From positions 6,982 to 70,981 of the forward strand of contig JAHDVX010000010.1 of NCBI GenBank assembly GCA_023382455.1: DNA of 64,000 nucleotides. The letters are read 5' to 3'. Below are positions 1 through 8,425 of this stretch, one piece after another. Source of the stretch: Flavobacteriales bacterium. Its GTDB lineage: Bacteria > Bacteroidota > Bacteroidia > Flavobacteriales_F > PHOS-HE28. The position numbers and the translations under genes are program-made. The notes beneath the pieces are model-generated. The model was given only the letters and a program-made list of their open reading frames with translations, made no database searches and had not been told where the DNA came from. Numbering within the stretch: position 1 is the stretch's first letter; each line of letters opens with the position of its first letter.

Positions 1-97
1 GGCGCCCCCCCCCCGTCCCCCTCCCGCGGCCCGCCCGGCTGCGGCCGGGTCTCGCCTGGCCGCCCGCCCCCGGGGGGCGGGGGGGGGGGGGGGGGGG
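1..97. other. GC homopolymer end sequence, probable artefact
   Basis: The first 97 bases are almost only G and C. There is a run of ten C at 5-14 and a run of nineteen G at 79-97. At 98 the sequence changes abruptly to ordinary mixed composition. No reading frame is convincing. Homopolymer tails like this are typical of low-quality read ends at contig termini. I infer that this is not genomic sequence, or only poorly resolved sequence. Confidence 0.7.
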
Positions 98-406
98 TAC
101 CTTGTTCATTATCAGCGATGTAGGCTGGTCGATCTTTTCTATCATCAGATGAAACCATGGGCTTCGCTTTAGAATTTGAACTACTCACGGCCAAACACGA
201 GCCATCCCGGACATCGAACTAGTTGATGCCGAGAACTGATTCGGATGACGCCTTACTATCGCCAATATAGCACGAACTACAATCCACCAAGTCATTTCCA
301 CCATTCATAAAGTCGTTTTATCTGCTCACAAATTGGCCCTTGCGAAACAGGGGAAGGAAGAAGTAGCCTTGGCTCGTGGTCTAAACTACCCAAAACCTCA
401 AAAGCC
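98..406. other. AT-richer leader region without a gene
   Basis: These 309 bases precede the first gene and are visibly poorer in GC than most of the window. I find no open frame of useful length on either strand and no RNA gene. The only recognisable signal is a possible promoter at 340-371. A gene truncated by the contig end cannot be excluded, but no frame supports one. Confidence 0.5.
340..371 (+). promoter_or_regulatory. candidate Bacteroidota-type promoter
   Basis: TTG at 340-342 is followed after 21 bases by TAGCCTTG at 364-371, one mismatch from the Bacteroidota -7 consensus TAnnTTTG. The start codon at 407 lies 35 bases downstream, which gives a short leader. Spacing and position are right, but the match is inexact. 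Confidence 0.35.
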
Positions 407-1948
407 ATGAAAAAGCCAACTCCATTACTCACATTGAGCCTTTCGATGCTAGCGTGCGTAGCCTCCTACGGGCAAGATACCTGGCAGGATGTGTTACGTG
501 CGGACCCCTACCTAGCTGACGGGTATTTCATCGTTAGCGCGGACCAGTGGCAAGCTAAAGATCTGGACCACATAACAGTGGACATCATCCTTGCCGAACT
601 GCAGACCAATGACACGGTACAAGAACAAACCATCCAGCAGTTCCAAATCAGCTCGGCCACGTACGGAAAAGCAGACTTGGGCTTTCTAACAAGCATGACC
701 GATCAGCAGGCAGCATACTATCGCCTACGCGGGTACAATAAAAGCGGAACCCTGATGGTTGATGTGGACGGCTCGCCCCGGGACTGTCCTGGTTGCGGGG
801 CTTGGCCTGAGGCCTGTCGACAAACTTGTAATGCGCCCGATTATGCCTGGAGCTTGCACCTTCATTCAGCTGGAGGCCAATCGTACATTGAACTCGGAAA
901 TGGCATTGTCAATGGAACATGGCTGTACTTCTATGTGCCACAAAGTCAGTGGGGGCAATTCAGCAATCAATACACACCAACAGCATTAGGATATGGGTAT
1001 GGTTGGAACGAGCTTTTGAATATGGACGGATACCACGACCAAGTCTTTCACCTAAACATCCTTCCCGACGACGCACGTGATATCACCGGCTACATGATCC
1101 CCGCCGGCTTGCGTGCCGCTGGCGGGTATGCAGTGGCAAAACACAGAGGTCCCTGGTGGCAACCTGGCATCGCCACCGGCACAATTGCCTTAGGCTACGG
1201 TGACCTATGCCTAGGTGAAGACCACCTAAGAACGCTATTCAATGCGGATGGATTTGTTCAGTATACCTACAGTCAGTACGGCTTACCTTCGCTCACATGC
1301 AATGGCATGTTGGTACCAGGCGGGTCCGCCGTGGGTTGGCAGCAGAATTGGTGCAACCAAATTACCAACACCATACTGGAAATGGACATTCTGGAGTGGA
1401 CCGTTTCGGTGATCAGCTGTGACGGGGATTACACTGTGATCAATCATGAACTCCTATCCGAAGCCAGGACCGTATTTGTGGACCATTGGGGCGACCATGA
1501 GATTAATCGGGTACTAACCGTGGAAATTGGAGATGGTAAGGATCCCAAGTTGGTCACGGTACCTCGGACGCCTCTGGAGCCTGGCCTTTACGAGTTTACG
1601 ATAGTGAAGAACGATGGCACCATGATCAGGCAGTACCAGGACTTCTCAGCGCCGCTAACCATAACTGCCGATTTCAGTTCCTTCGTTGGAATCAACATTT
1701 ACCCGGTACCGGTCAAAGGCCAGGAATTTGCCATTGATTTCGACTTGGACCTGCCCATGGAAATTGGTTTGTCCATCGTGAACAACATGGGCGTACCCTA
1801 TTTCGCGAAGCAGCTATCTTTCCCGGTGGCGGGAAAGAACAAATTCGTGGTGCAGATGCAAAGCTCTTGGCCGAGCGGGATCTACCACGCCATCTTCCAG
1901 TATGGCGATGGATCGTCCAGTTCCCTTAACTTCACGGTTGCGGAATAA
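407..1948 (+). CDS. secreted protein with T9SS C-terminal sorting domain
   Basis: 513 aa. Residues 1-22 form a signal peptide ending at SYGQ. The body is not recognised as a known catalytic family. It has a Cys-rich patch near residues 127-142 (CPGCGAWPEACRQTC), then a mixed, aromatic-rich region. The last ~85 residues resemble the type A sorting domain of T9SS cargo, starting at INIYPVPVKG and ending in short beta strands. I infer export across the outer membrane by the type IX machinery and surface attachment or release. GC content is lower than in most of the window, as in the next gene. The start is the only Met that leaves a complete signal peptide. The specific function is unknown. Confidence 0.75.
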   Translation: MKKPTPLLTLSLSMLACVASYGQDTWQDVLRADPYLADGYFIVSADQWQAKDLDHITVDIILAELQTNDTVQEQTIQQFQISSATYGKADLGFLTSMTDQQAAYYRLRGYNKSGTLMVDVDGSPRDCPGCGAWPEACRQTCNAPDYAWSLHLHSAGGQSYIELGNGIVNGTWLYFYVPQSQWGQFSNQYTPTALGYGYGWNELLNMDGYHDQVFHLNILPDDARDITGYMIPAGLRAAGGYAVAKHRGPWWQPGIATGTIALGYGDLCLGEDHLRTLFNADGFVQYTYSQYGLPSLTCNGMLVPGGSAVGWQQNWCNQITNTILEMDILEWTVSVISCDGDYTVINHELLSEARTVFVDHWGDHEINRVLTVEIGDGKDPKLVTVPRTPLEPGLYEFTIVKNDGTMIRQYQDFSAPLTITADFSSFVGINIYPVPVKGQEFAIDFDLDLPMEIGLSIVNNMGVPYFAKQLSFPVAGKNKFVVQMQSSWPSGIYHAIFQYGDGSSSSLNFTVAE

Positions 1949-2039
1949 AGCTGTCGTAGAAACCATGGTCTTGGGGATGCTGCCTTGGCAACACGCCGTT
2001 GTCCGGGGCAGCATCCTCGACCACAAACTTGCAACACCT

Positions 2040-3605
2040 ATGTGTCAACTCTACGCCAAGAAGAAACTGCTCTTCACCTGTGGCGCGTTCGTGGCCATGG
2101 TCGGCCTTTGCCCTGCGCAACTCGCACCAAGCATTGAGTGGCAGCATACATTCGGAGGCTCCGCTGACGAAGATGTCATGAGCGTAGCACCAACATCCGA
2201 CGGGGGCACCATAATGGCCGGTCGCTCGATGTCCAACAACGGGGATCTAGCAGGAAACCATGGCCTTGATGATGCTTGGATCATAAAGACCGATGGCAAT
2301 GGCATGCTCCAATGGCAACACCTATTTGGAGGTTCGGGCATAGACAATGCCAACTGCATTCGGCAAACTACGGACGGTGGCTACATTTTTACGGGAAACA
2401 CTTCATCCCATGACGGGGATGTTATCGGAAACCACGGGGGACTTGATTGCTGGGTGGTAAAGGTCAGCCCGACCGGCACGATGGAGTGGCAAGAAGCACT
2501 TGGCGGTACATCGGATGACGCTGGGCAATCCATACTACAGACCTCGGATGGTGGATACATTGTCGCTGGCAGCACGCGATCGAATGACGGAAATGTTTCA
2601 GGACATCATGGTGGCAGCGATGGCTGGGTGGTAAAACTGGATAGCCAGGGCACCTTGGAATGGCAGACCTGCTTAGGAAACTCGGAATTTCAGGCCCTAT
2701 CGGGAATAGCGGAAACCTATGATGGCGGGTACATCGCTACCGGCACCGCTACTGGCAGCAGTTCATGGGACCTATGGGTGGTGAAACTTGATGACACAGG
2801 GTTACTCCAGTGGGAGCAAATGTTGGGTGGTGATATGGATGACATTGGGACCATGGCCCAGCAAACCGCTGACAACGGTTACATCATTTGTGGCAGCACA
2901 CTGTCCAATACCGGTGAATTTGCATGCAACCACGGCGGCTTTGATGGATTTGTCATAAAGCTCGATCCCAACGGGGGCATGGAATGGCAACGGACATGCA
3001 TCGGCGGTTCCGCTGACGATGTGCTCAACGCTGTTGCCCAAACCACTGATGGCGGCTATGTATTAGCAGGATGGACAGAATCGACGGACGGCGACGTCAG
3101 TGGCAATCATGGACTGATCGATGGCTGGCTGATCCGGATGGATGATACAGGGACCATCCTCTGGGAGAAAACGTTGGGGGGCACCGGCAATGACGGAATG
3201 AGTGCCGTACTCCTCACAAATGAAGGAGGCTATATCGTTGCCGGAAACTCATCCTCCAGCGACGGGGACGTTAGCGAAAACAAAGGCGGCTTTGACGCGT
3301 GGCAGGTGAAATTGGATCCGGACCATGTTGGAATAGCAAGCATGGATACCCGCCAGGTCTTCCGCCTATACCCTAACCCAGTCCATGACGTACTGAAGAT
3401 CCGAATGGAAGCCAATTCACCCGAATTCGACCATTGGCGGGTCTTGGCCTTGGATGGTCGTAACACGGCTTGGCTGGCCTCCACTCACCCCCCTTCCTCC
3501 GAGCAGGAGCTGAGGATTTCGGTGGATCAATTGCCGCCAGGAACGTATGCGCTGCAACTCCGCAGCGGCAGTCGAACTTGGACAGAGCGGTTCGTGAAGC
3601 AATGA
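2040..3605 (+). CDS. seven-repeat secreted protein with T9SS sorting domain
   Basis: 521 aa from the ATG at 2040. The open frame extends upstream to 1902, but that extension overlaps the previous gene and lacks a signal peptide, whereas 2040 gives MCQLYAKKKLLF followed by a hydrophobic stretch to CPAQ. Residues ~30-435 contain seven repeats of 50-60 residues. Each has W-Q/E, LGG, a DD or ND pair, TTDGGYI, AG and D-W-V-V-K-L. This pattern is common in Bacteroidota cargo and probably folds as a propeller-like array. The last ~85 residues (FRLYPNPVHDVL to the end) are a type A sorting domain. No catalytic residues are evident. It lies 91 bp after the preceding cargo gene and shares its lower GC. 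Confidence 0.8.
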   Translation: MCQLYAKKKLLFTCGAFVAMVGLCPAQLAPSIEWQHTFGGSADEDVMSVAPTSDGGTIMAGRSMSNNGDLAGNHGLDDAWIIKTDGNGMLQWQHLFGGSGIDNANCIRQTTDGGYIFTGNTSSHDGDVIGNHGGLDCWVVKVSPTGTMEWQEALGGTSDDAGQSILQTSDGGYIVAGSTRSNDGNVSGHHGGSDGWVVKLDSQGTLEWQTCLGNSEFQALSGIAETYDGGYIATGTATGSSSWDLWVVKLDDTGLLQWEQMLGGDMDDIGTMAQQTADNGYIICGSTLSNTGEFACNHGGFDGFVIKLDPNGGMEWQRTCIGGSADDVLNAVAQTTDGGYVLAGWTESTDGDVSGNHGLIDGWLIRMDDTGTILWEKTLGGTGNDGMSAVLLTNEGGYIVAGNSSSSDGDVSENKGGFDAWQVKLDPDHVGIASMDTRQVFRLYPNPVHDVLKIRMEANSPEFDHWRVLALDGRNTAWLASTHPPSSEQELRISVDQLPPGTYALQLRSGSRTWTERFVKQ

Positions 3606-3701
3606 GTTGCACACATCTGCGTCGCGTGCATCACCAAGTCGGTGCCAAGGTCCTGGCCGCTTTGAAGGCCACACGAGGAATTGGTGCCTGAACCCGGGCG
3701 G

Positions 3702-6269
3702 TCAAATCCCGGGGACCAGCGCATACACGGTAACCACCCCGTGGCCGTCGGCGGTAACCAGCTCGCGGGTGCCGTCCAGGTCGATATCGGCGATGCTGAA
3801 GCGCACGGCGCCCTTCAAGGGGAAGCCGGGCCGCAGGGTGCCGTCCACGCCGTACAGGCGCAACTGCTCCTGTGCGGGGAGCACCAGGCCGATGGCCGCT
3901 CCTTCGGGGCCTCCGGGCAATTCAAAGGCGAAGGCATCGGGGGAATCGGGGAAGCTGGACCGGAAAAGCAGCTTGCCGGCGGCCTCTCCCGTGATGGCGG
4001 AAATGGAGGTGCGCACCACGCCGATGTTGTCGTCGGGGCCGGTGCTGAAGAGGATGGGTTCGCCCGCGGTGGCCGCGGAAAGGGTGTCCACCCGGCCGTC
4101 CAGGGTGCCGCTGAGCACGGCCCCGGCGCTGTCCGCCCAGATGATGCGGCGGTGGCCGATGTCCATGGCGGCCGTGGCGCCCAGCACGGTGCGGATGCCG
4201 CCCATCCGCAACTTGGCCGTGTAGCGGGAAGCGCCCTTGCGGTCCAGCACGGATACGTGGCCGCTGCGGCGGGGCACCACGATGTAGTCCATCCCTTTGA
4301 TGCGCACATGCTCCGCCCGGGCGATGGCCGCACCATCCTTGGAGGCGGAGGTCCAGCCCTTCACCGGTTTCCCGTCGGCGCCGAGGTTGAGCAGATCGCC
4401 GTTGGCCAAGGGTACGATGATGCGCAGGTCGCCCTTGCCCTCATAGTCGAACACGCTGAGCGGGGCGCATGCCGGGGTCTTGAGCGCAACGGGGAACCCT
4501 TCCACATCGCGGCCCAGGCGGTCCACCAGGTACACCTTTCCGGCGGTGTTGAACAGGAACTGGAGCTTGCCGTTGCGGTAGCGGTCAATGAGTTCCACGC
4601 TGCCGATGATCGGCCCGTCCACCGGCCGTTGCCAGAGGATCTTGCCGGTGCAGCTCACCAGGCTCACGCGGTCGTCGCGGTCCTGGGCGAAGACCTGGAG
4701 CGTCTTGCTCAGGTAGTCTTTCACCAGCACCGGCCCCATGGCCACGGGTGCGGGCAGTGCGGCGGACCACAGGGTGCCGGCCTGTTGCTGTTCGGCCGGT
4801 TCGTGCTGGAGGCAGAAGGTGGCGACCAACGGGCCGTCCGGGCGGGGCGAAAGCTGCAGCAGGGCATCGCCGAAGGTGGCACTCAGCTGCTCCAGCGGCG
4901 CGGGCCCGGTGGTGGCGGCCGCTGGCGGACCGGCCCACCAGCTGTACACGGCCTCGGAGGCGAAGCGCCGGAAGAAATCCGCCGAGCGCAGGTCCAGTGC
5001 CAAGGCGTTGCGGTCGGTGAAGGCATCGATGGCGGCGCGCATGGCGGCGGGCGTTTCGGCGAGGACCACCTGGTCGCCCAGCACGGCCCACAGCGGTTGG
5101 GCGAAGCCGTTGAAGGCAGCACCGAACAAGGCGGGCAAGGCACCGGGATCGGCCGTGCGGGCCATGGCCACACCGCGGTACTCGGCCTCCGGGCATCCGC
5201 CGTCGGGGCAGCGCGCACGCAAGGCCGTCGCCGCGGCGCCGGGATCATCGGTGCCCAGTACGGCCCAGGCGGCCTCTTCCTCCCCGGCCCCGTGTGCCAC
5301 GCCCACGCTCCCCTTCACCCAGGCGGCATAGGCGGCGAACAGGACCGTGTCCGCCTCCTTGCCACCGACGGCCTTGACGAATGCCGCCGGATCGCTCACC
5401 TGCGTCACGCGCAGGTCCCTGGCTGTGGCCGGCAGCACGCCGAGCATGGCAGGCATGCCGGGCTGTTGCCCGCGGATGGCCGCCACGGCCTTGCCGCCAC
5501 CCTCGGGGAAGAGCAGCCCGTTCATCAGCACGACCCCCGGCCTTACCCGCACGTCCAACGCGGCCCAGCCTTCCACCGGTACCTCGCCCGGGAAGATGCC
5601 TTGGCCCCGCGCACCCAGCCATTGGGAGGCCAGGCCCGGTTTGATCAGCAGGTGGGCGTCGGCGCCAGGGCTCAGACTTTCGCGGGCCTGTTGGAACAAG
5701 GGGCCCGGTGCCCCGGTGCCGGCCTGGAGCGCGCGGTCCACGGTGGCGGCGTCGGTGCCGATCAGCAGCAGGCCCTTGGCCCAGCCCAGTTCCAGCGCAG
5801 GCAGGGCACTGTCGGCGGGGATGGCGATGTGCACACCCGACCACAGGTCCGGGGACACGGCCGTCCCGAAAGCGGTGCCCAAGGCCTGCAAGGCACCAGT
5901 GGAAGGAGCCAAAGGCCAGGCCGCCAAGGGGACGAGCGCCGGGCCTTTCCCGGGCAGCCAGGTGATCACCAGCGGAGCTTCCTTCCCGGAAGCTTGCTTG
6001 GCGAAATCGCTGCGCTTCAAGCGGACCATCACCGAATCGAGACGGTCGAACACGGGGCGTCCCTCCAGGTCGCTCCAGAAACGGCTGGTGCCGGTGATGT
6101 GGGTCCAAGCGGCGAAGGGTTCCGGCACTTCCAGCACCACGGCCGCATCGGCCGGCACGGTGCCCCACGGGTCGGCCGGGAGGTGCTCACCCCTGCCCCA
6201 TTGCCACATCCACCAGGCGATGCCCGCCACGATGGCGGCCAACAGGGTGACGGTGATGATCCTGCGCAT
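3702..6269 (-). CDS. membrane-anchored protein with C-terminal propeller-like half
   Basis: 855 aa from the ATG at 6269. The open frame runs 20 codons further, but that Pro/Arg-rich extension precedes a clear N-terminal membrane anchor (MRRIITVTLLAAIVAGIAWW). Residues ~30-480 resemble DUF3352-type proteins: a long, weakly conserved extracytoplasmic region with repeated beta and alpha elements. Residues ~490-855 look like a beta-propeller, with repeated short strands such as KVYLVDRLGRDVEG and HVSVLDRKG, and an FG-GAP-like DIDLDGTREL near the end. It lies upstream of rnhB on the same strand, but 3' to it in transcription. Its function is unknown, and the family assignment rests on overall look only. 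Long open frames on the other strand here are GC-bias shadows. Confidence 0.75.
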   Translation of the reverse strand: MRRIITVTLLAAIVAGIAWWMWQWGRGEHLPADPWGTVPADAAVVLEVPEPFAAWTHITGTSRFWSDLEGRPVFDRLDSVMVRLKRSDFAKQASGKEAPLVITWLPGKGPALVPLAAWPLAPSTGALQALGTAFGTAVSPDLWSGVHIAIPADSALPALELGWAKGLLLIGTDAATVDRALQAGTGAPGPLFQQARESLSPGADAHLLIKPGLASQWLGARGQGIFPGEVPVEGWAALDVRVRPGVVLMNGLLFPEGGGKAVAAIRGQQPGMPAMLGVLPATARDLRVTQVSDPAAFVKAVGGKEADTVLFAAYAAWVKGSVGVAHGAGEEEAAWAVLGTDDPGAAATALRARCPDGGCPEAEYRGVAMARTADPGALPALFGAAFNGFAQPLWAVLGDQVVLAETPAAMRAAIDAFTDRNALALDLRSADFFRRFASEAVYSWWAGPPAAATTGPAPLEQLSATFGDALLQLSPRPDGPLVATFCLQHEPAEQQQAGTLWSAALPAPVAMGPVLVKDYLSKTLQVFAQDRDDRVSLVSCTGKILWQRPVDGPIIGSVELIDRYRNGKLQFLFNTAGKVYLVDRLGRDVEGFPVALKTPACAPLSVFDYEGKGDLRIIVPLANGDLLNLGADGKPVKGWTSASKDGAAIARAEHVRIKGMDYIVVPRRSGHVSVLDRKGASRYTAKLRMGGIRTVLGATAAMDIGHRRIIWADSAGAVLSGTLDGRVDTLSAATAGEPILFSTGPDDNIGVVRTSISAITGEAAGKLLFRSSFPDSPDAFAFELPGGPEGAAIGLVLPAQEQLRLYGVDGTLRPGFPLKGAVRFSIADIDLDGTRELVTADGHGVVTVYALVPGI

Positions 6270-6351
6270 GGGCGCCCAAAGTTGGCCCGGGTGCCGGCGC
6301 GCCGGGTCCGGTGGTGGCGGGCGTTGCACACAGGGCGGTGTGGAAGGCCTG

Positions 6352-6945
6352 TCAGTCCGCCTGCCGCAGCAGGGTGAAGCTCATGCGGTGCACTGCCGAC
6401 GGGCCGTGCAAGGCGATGGCCGCTCGATGGGCCGCGGTGGGGTAGCCCATGTTCACATCCCAGCCGTAACGCGGGTTCTCGGCATGCAGGGCCTGCATCA
6501 GGTCGTCGCGGTGGGTCTTCGCCAGGATGGAGGCCGCCGCGATGCTCCGGTACTTCCCGTCGCCTTGGATGATGCACCGGTGCGGGATCCCGTGGTAGGG
6601 GTCGAAGCGGTTGCCGTCCACCAGCAGCTGCCGCGGACGCACGGTCAGGGCGGCCACCGCGCGGTGCATGGCCAGGAAGGAGGCGTGCAGGATGTTCACC
6701 TCGTCGATCTCGGCCACGCTGGCCGTACCGATGGCCCAGGCCAAGGCCCTCTGCTTGATCAGCGTGCGCAAGCGCTCCCGGTCCTCGCGCGGGAGCTTCT
6801 TGGAATCGTCCAGCCCCGGCAGGCGCACACGCTCGGGCAGGATCACGGCGGCGGCCACCACCGGCCCGGCCAGGCAGCCTCGCCCGGCCTCGTCGCAGCC
6901 GGCCTCCAGCAGGCCCTTGGTGTGGTATGCCGCCAAACGGGCCAT
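6352..6945 (-). CDS. rnhB: ribonuclease HII
   Basis: 197 aa, the usual length for the family. It cleaves the RNA strand of RNA-DNA hybrids and removes ribonucleotides misincorporated in DNA. The diagnostic GxDEAGRG motif is present as GCDEAGRG (Asp18, Glu19). Further acidic residues are in IDEVN and LLVDGNRF, and KYRSIAAASILAKTHRDD is the typical C-terminal block. Three bases separate the start at 6945 from the stop of the glycosyltransferase gene at 6949, so the two are probably co-transcribed. Nothing is missing from the active site. Confidence 0.97.
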   Translation of the reverse strand: MARLAAYHTKGLLEAGCDEAGRGCLAGPVVAAAVILPERVRLPGLDDSKKLPREDRERLRTLIKQRALAWAIGTASVAEIDEVNILHASFLAMHRAVAALTVRPRQLLVDGNRFDPYHGIPHRCIIQGDGKYRSIAAASILAKTHRDDLMQALHAENPRYGWDVNMGYPTAAHRAAIALHGPSAVHRMSFTLLRQAD

Positions 6946-6948
6946 GCG

Positions 6949-8088
6949 TCAGTTGCCGGGTTTCACGGTGGCCATCACGCGCTCCAGGCTGCGCCACAGG
7001 CCTTCCGCCGTGCTATCCCAGGAGAAACGTGCGGACCGGGCCAAACCCGCGGTGGCCAGCCGTTCCCGCAAGGCGGTGTCATTCCATACGCGGGCCATGG
7101 CCTCGGCCATGCTCTCCACGTTGAAGGGATCGCAGAAAATGGCGGCATCGCCGGCCACCTCGGGCAGGCTGGTGGCATGGGCCGCCACCACCGGCACGCC
7201 GCACTTCATGGCCTCGGCCACCGGTATGCCGAAGCCCTCGAAATAGGACACGAACACCAGCGCCAGCGCATCGGCGAGGGTCTGGTGAAGTTCATGCTGC
7301 TGCAACCTTCCGGTGAAGGTCACTTTGTCCGTGTGCCGCATCGCGGCCCAGGCGGCCTTCATGCGCGCATCCCACCAGAAGGCCTCGCCCACGATCACCA
7401 ACCGGGCCTCGGGCTCCTTCCCGGCCATCCGGTCAAACGCCTCCAGCAACCGTGCGATGTTCTTCCGCGGATGCAGCGAGCCCACGCAGACGAAGTAGGG
7501 CTTTCCGCCGGTGAGGCGCTTGCGGGCGATGCCCTTCTCCCCTTCCGCCAGCGGGGCGAAAATGGGGCCGATGCCGTTGTGCACCACATCCACCTTTTCC
7601 GGTGCCACGCCATAGGTCTTCACGATGTCCTGCTTGGAGAACTCCGAAACGGTGACGATGCGTGCGGCCTTTTCCGCGAAGCGCGGGAAGAAACTGCGGT
7701 AGTAGCGGCTGTAGGCCGGGGGCAGGTCCTGCGGGAAATGTTCGAAGTTGAGGTCGTGCATCACGGCGAGCTGGGGCACGGCGGTGCGCAGGCTCAGGTA
7801 GCCGTCGGGCGAAAGGAAGACGTCGGCGCGGTGCTTGCGCAAGGCGCGCGGCAGCATCCAGTTGAACCAGATGCGGTACAGCAGCGGGTGGCGCGTGGGC
7901 GGCGGCAGCACCACGGGCGTCACGTTCGGGCCGTGGACGAACTGCGCATCGTAGGGCCGGTCGAAGAAGTAGATGAACCGGTGCTCCGGATGCTTGGCGG
8001 TGATGCGGCGCAGCGTCTCGTGCGCGAACCAGCCGATGCCCTCGAGCTTTCCGGGCAGCAGCAGACGGGTGTTCACGGCGATGCGCAT
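6949..8088 (-). CDS. GT4-type glycosyltransferase
   Basis: 379 aa from the ATG at 8088 (MRIAVNTRLLLPGKLEGIGW). The 38 extra codons upstream have no family similarity and run into structured non-coding DNA. The N-terminal domain begins with the beta strand RIAVNTR and a Gly-rich acceptor loop. The C-terminal domain holds FVCVGSLHPRKN, followed by EGFGIPVAEAMKCGVPVV, the E-x7-E donor-sugar motif of family GT4. It likely transfers a sugar from a nucleotide donor during surface polysaccharide assembly. The polysaccharide genes at 8426-13361 begin on the opposite strand just beyond a repeat-rich gap. The sugar specificity cannot be read from the sequence. Confidence 0.9.
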   Translation of the reverse strand: MRIAVNTRLLLPGKLEGIGWFAHETLRRITAKHPEHRFIYFFDRPYDAQFVHGPNVTPVVLPPPTRHPLLYRIWFNWMLPRALRKHRADVFLSPDGYLSLRTAVPQLAVMHDLNFEHFPQDLPPAYSRYYRSFFPRFAEKAARIVTVSEFSKQDIVKTYGVAPEKVDVVHNGIGPIFAPLAEGEKGIARKRLTGGKPYFVCVGSLHPRKNIARLLEAFDRMAGKEPEARLVIVGEAFWWDARMKAAWAAMRHTDKVTFTGRLQQHELHQTLADALALVFVSYFEGFGIPVAEAMKCGVPVVAAHATSLPEVAGDAAIFCDPFNVESMAEAMARVWNDTALRERLATAGLARSARFSWDSTAEGLWRSLERVMATVKPGN

Positions 8089-8425
8089 GGCGGTAAAAGT
8101 GGCGATTGTCCCGGAGTAAAACGCGGAATGGCCGGTGGCACGGGCAGCAGGCGGGGCATCCCGGAGGTTCGGCCCCACGGTCCGGCACCGCCTGGAGCGC
8201 ACCCCACATAGCTTTTGGCAGCAGCGAGAGGTATTTCGCGTCCAGGCGGTGCCTGCGCCTTAGCCGGCTACGGCGACCGGCGCAAGGCGTCGAAACCGAG
8301 CATAGTCGGGTGCTCTGTGGGGTCTTCGACAACGATGCCTGGAAGTGAAAGACCCGGGCACAGCCCGAAGGGCTATTTTGAAATGCGCTCTCACCAAAGT
8401 CTCCCGATCTTGCGCCCTGAAGCGG
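8089..8425. repeat. 337-bp gap with several interleaved inverted repeats
   Basis: No gene is supported between two divergent polysaccharide genes. The gap contains a perfect 13-bp inverted repeat (8184-8196 with 8241-8253), a second pair with 11 of 12 matches (8201-8212 with 8312-8323) and a hairpin at 8251-8288 closed by GCGCC/GGCGC. It also contains a six-base pair GTCGAA/TTCGAC (8289-8294 with 8325-8330) and small hairpins at 8355-8374. The first two pairs interleave rather than nest. This may be a mobile palindromic (REP/MITE-like) element or a structured leader RNA. No promoter box fits well. Confidence 0.5.
8362..8380 (+). terminator. small hairpin followed by TATTTTG, attenuator-like
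   Basis: AGCCC (8362-8366), GAA and GGGCT (8370-8374) form a compact hairpin followed by ATTTTG. It overlaps a second possible stem, CGGGC (8355-8359) with GCCCG (8363-8367). It lies about 46 bases upstream of the flippase start, so it could end or attenuate a transcript entering the polysaccharide genes. The stem is short, so this is tentative. Confidence 0.3.

Noticed and set aside
3681-8211. Very long open frames on the plus strand (898 and 954 codons) opposite the propeller protein, rnhB and glycosyltransferase genes
   Set aside because: They are antisense to genes with clear motifs, are rich in Ala/Gly/Arg/His from GC-rich third positions, and have no domain or signal. They are GC-bias shadows.
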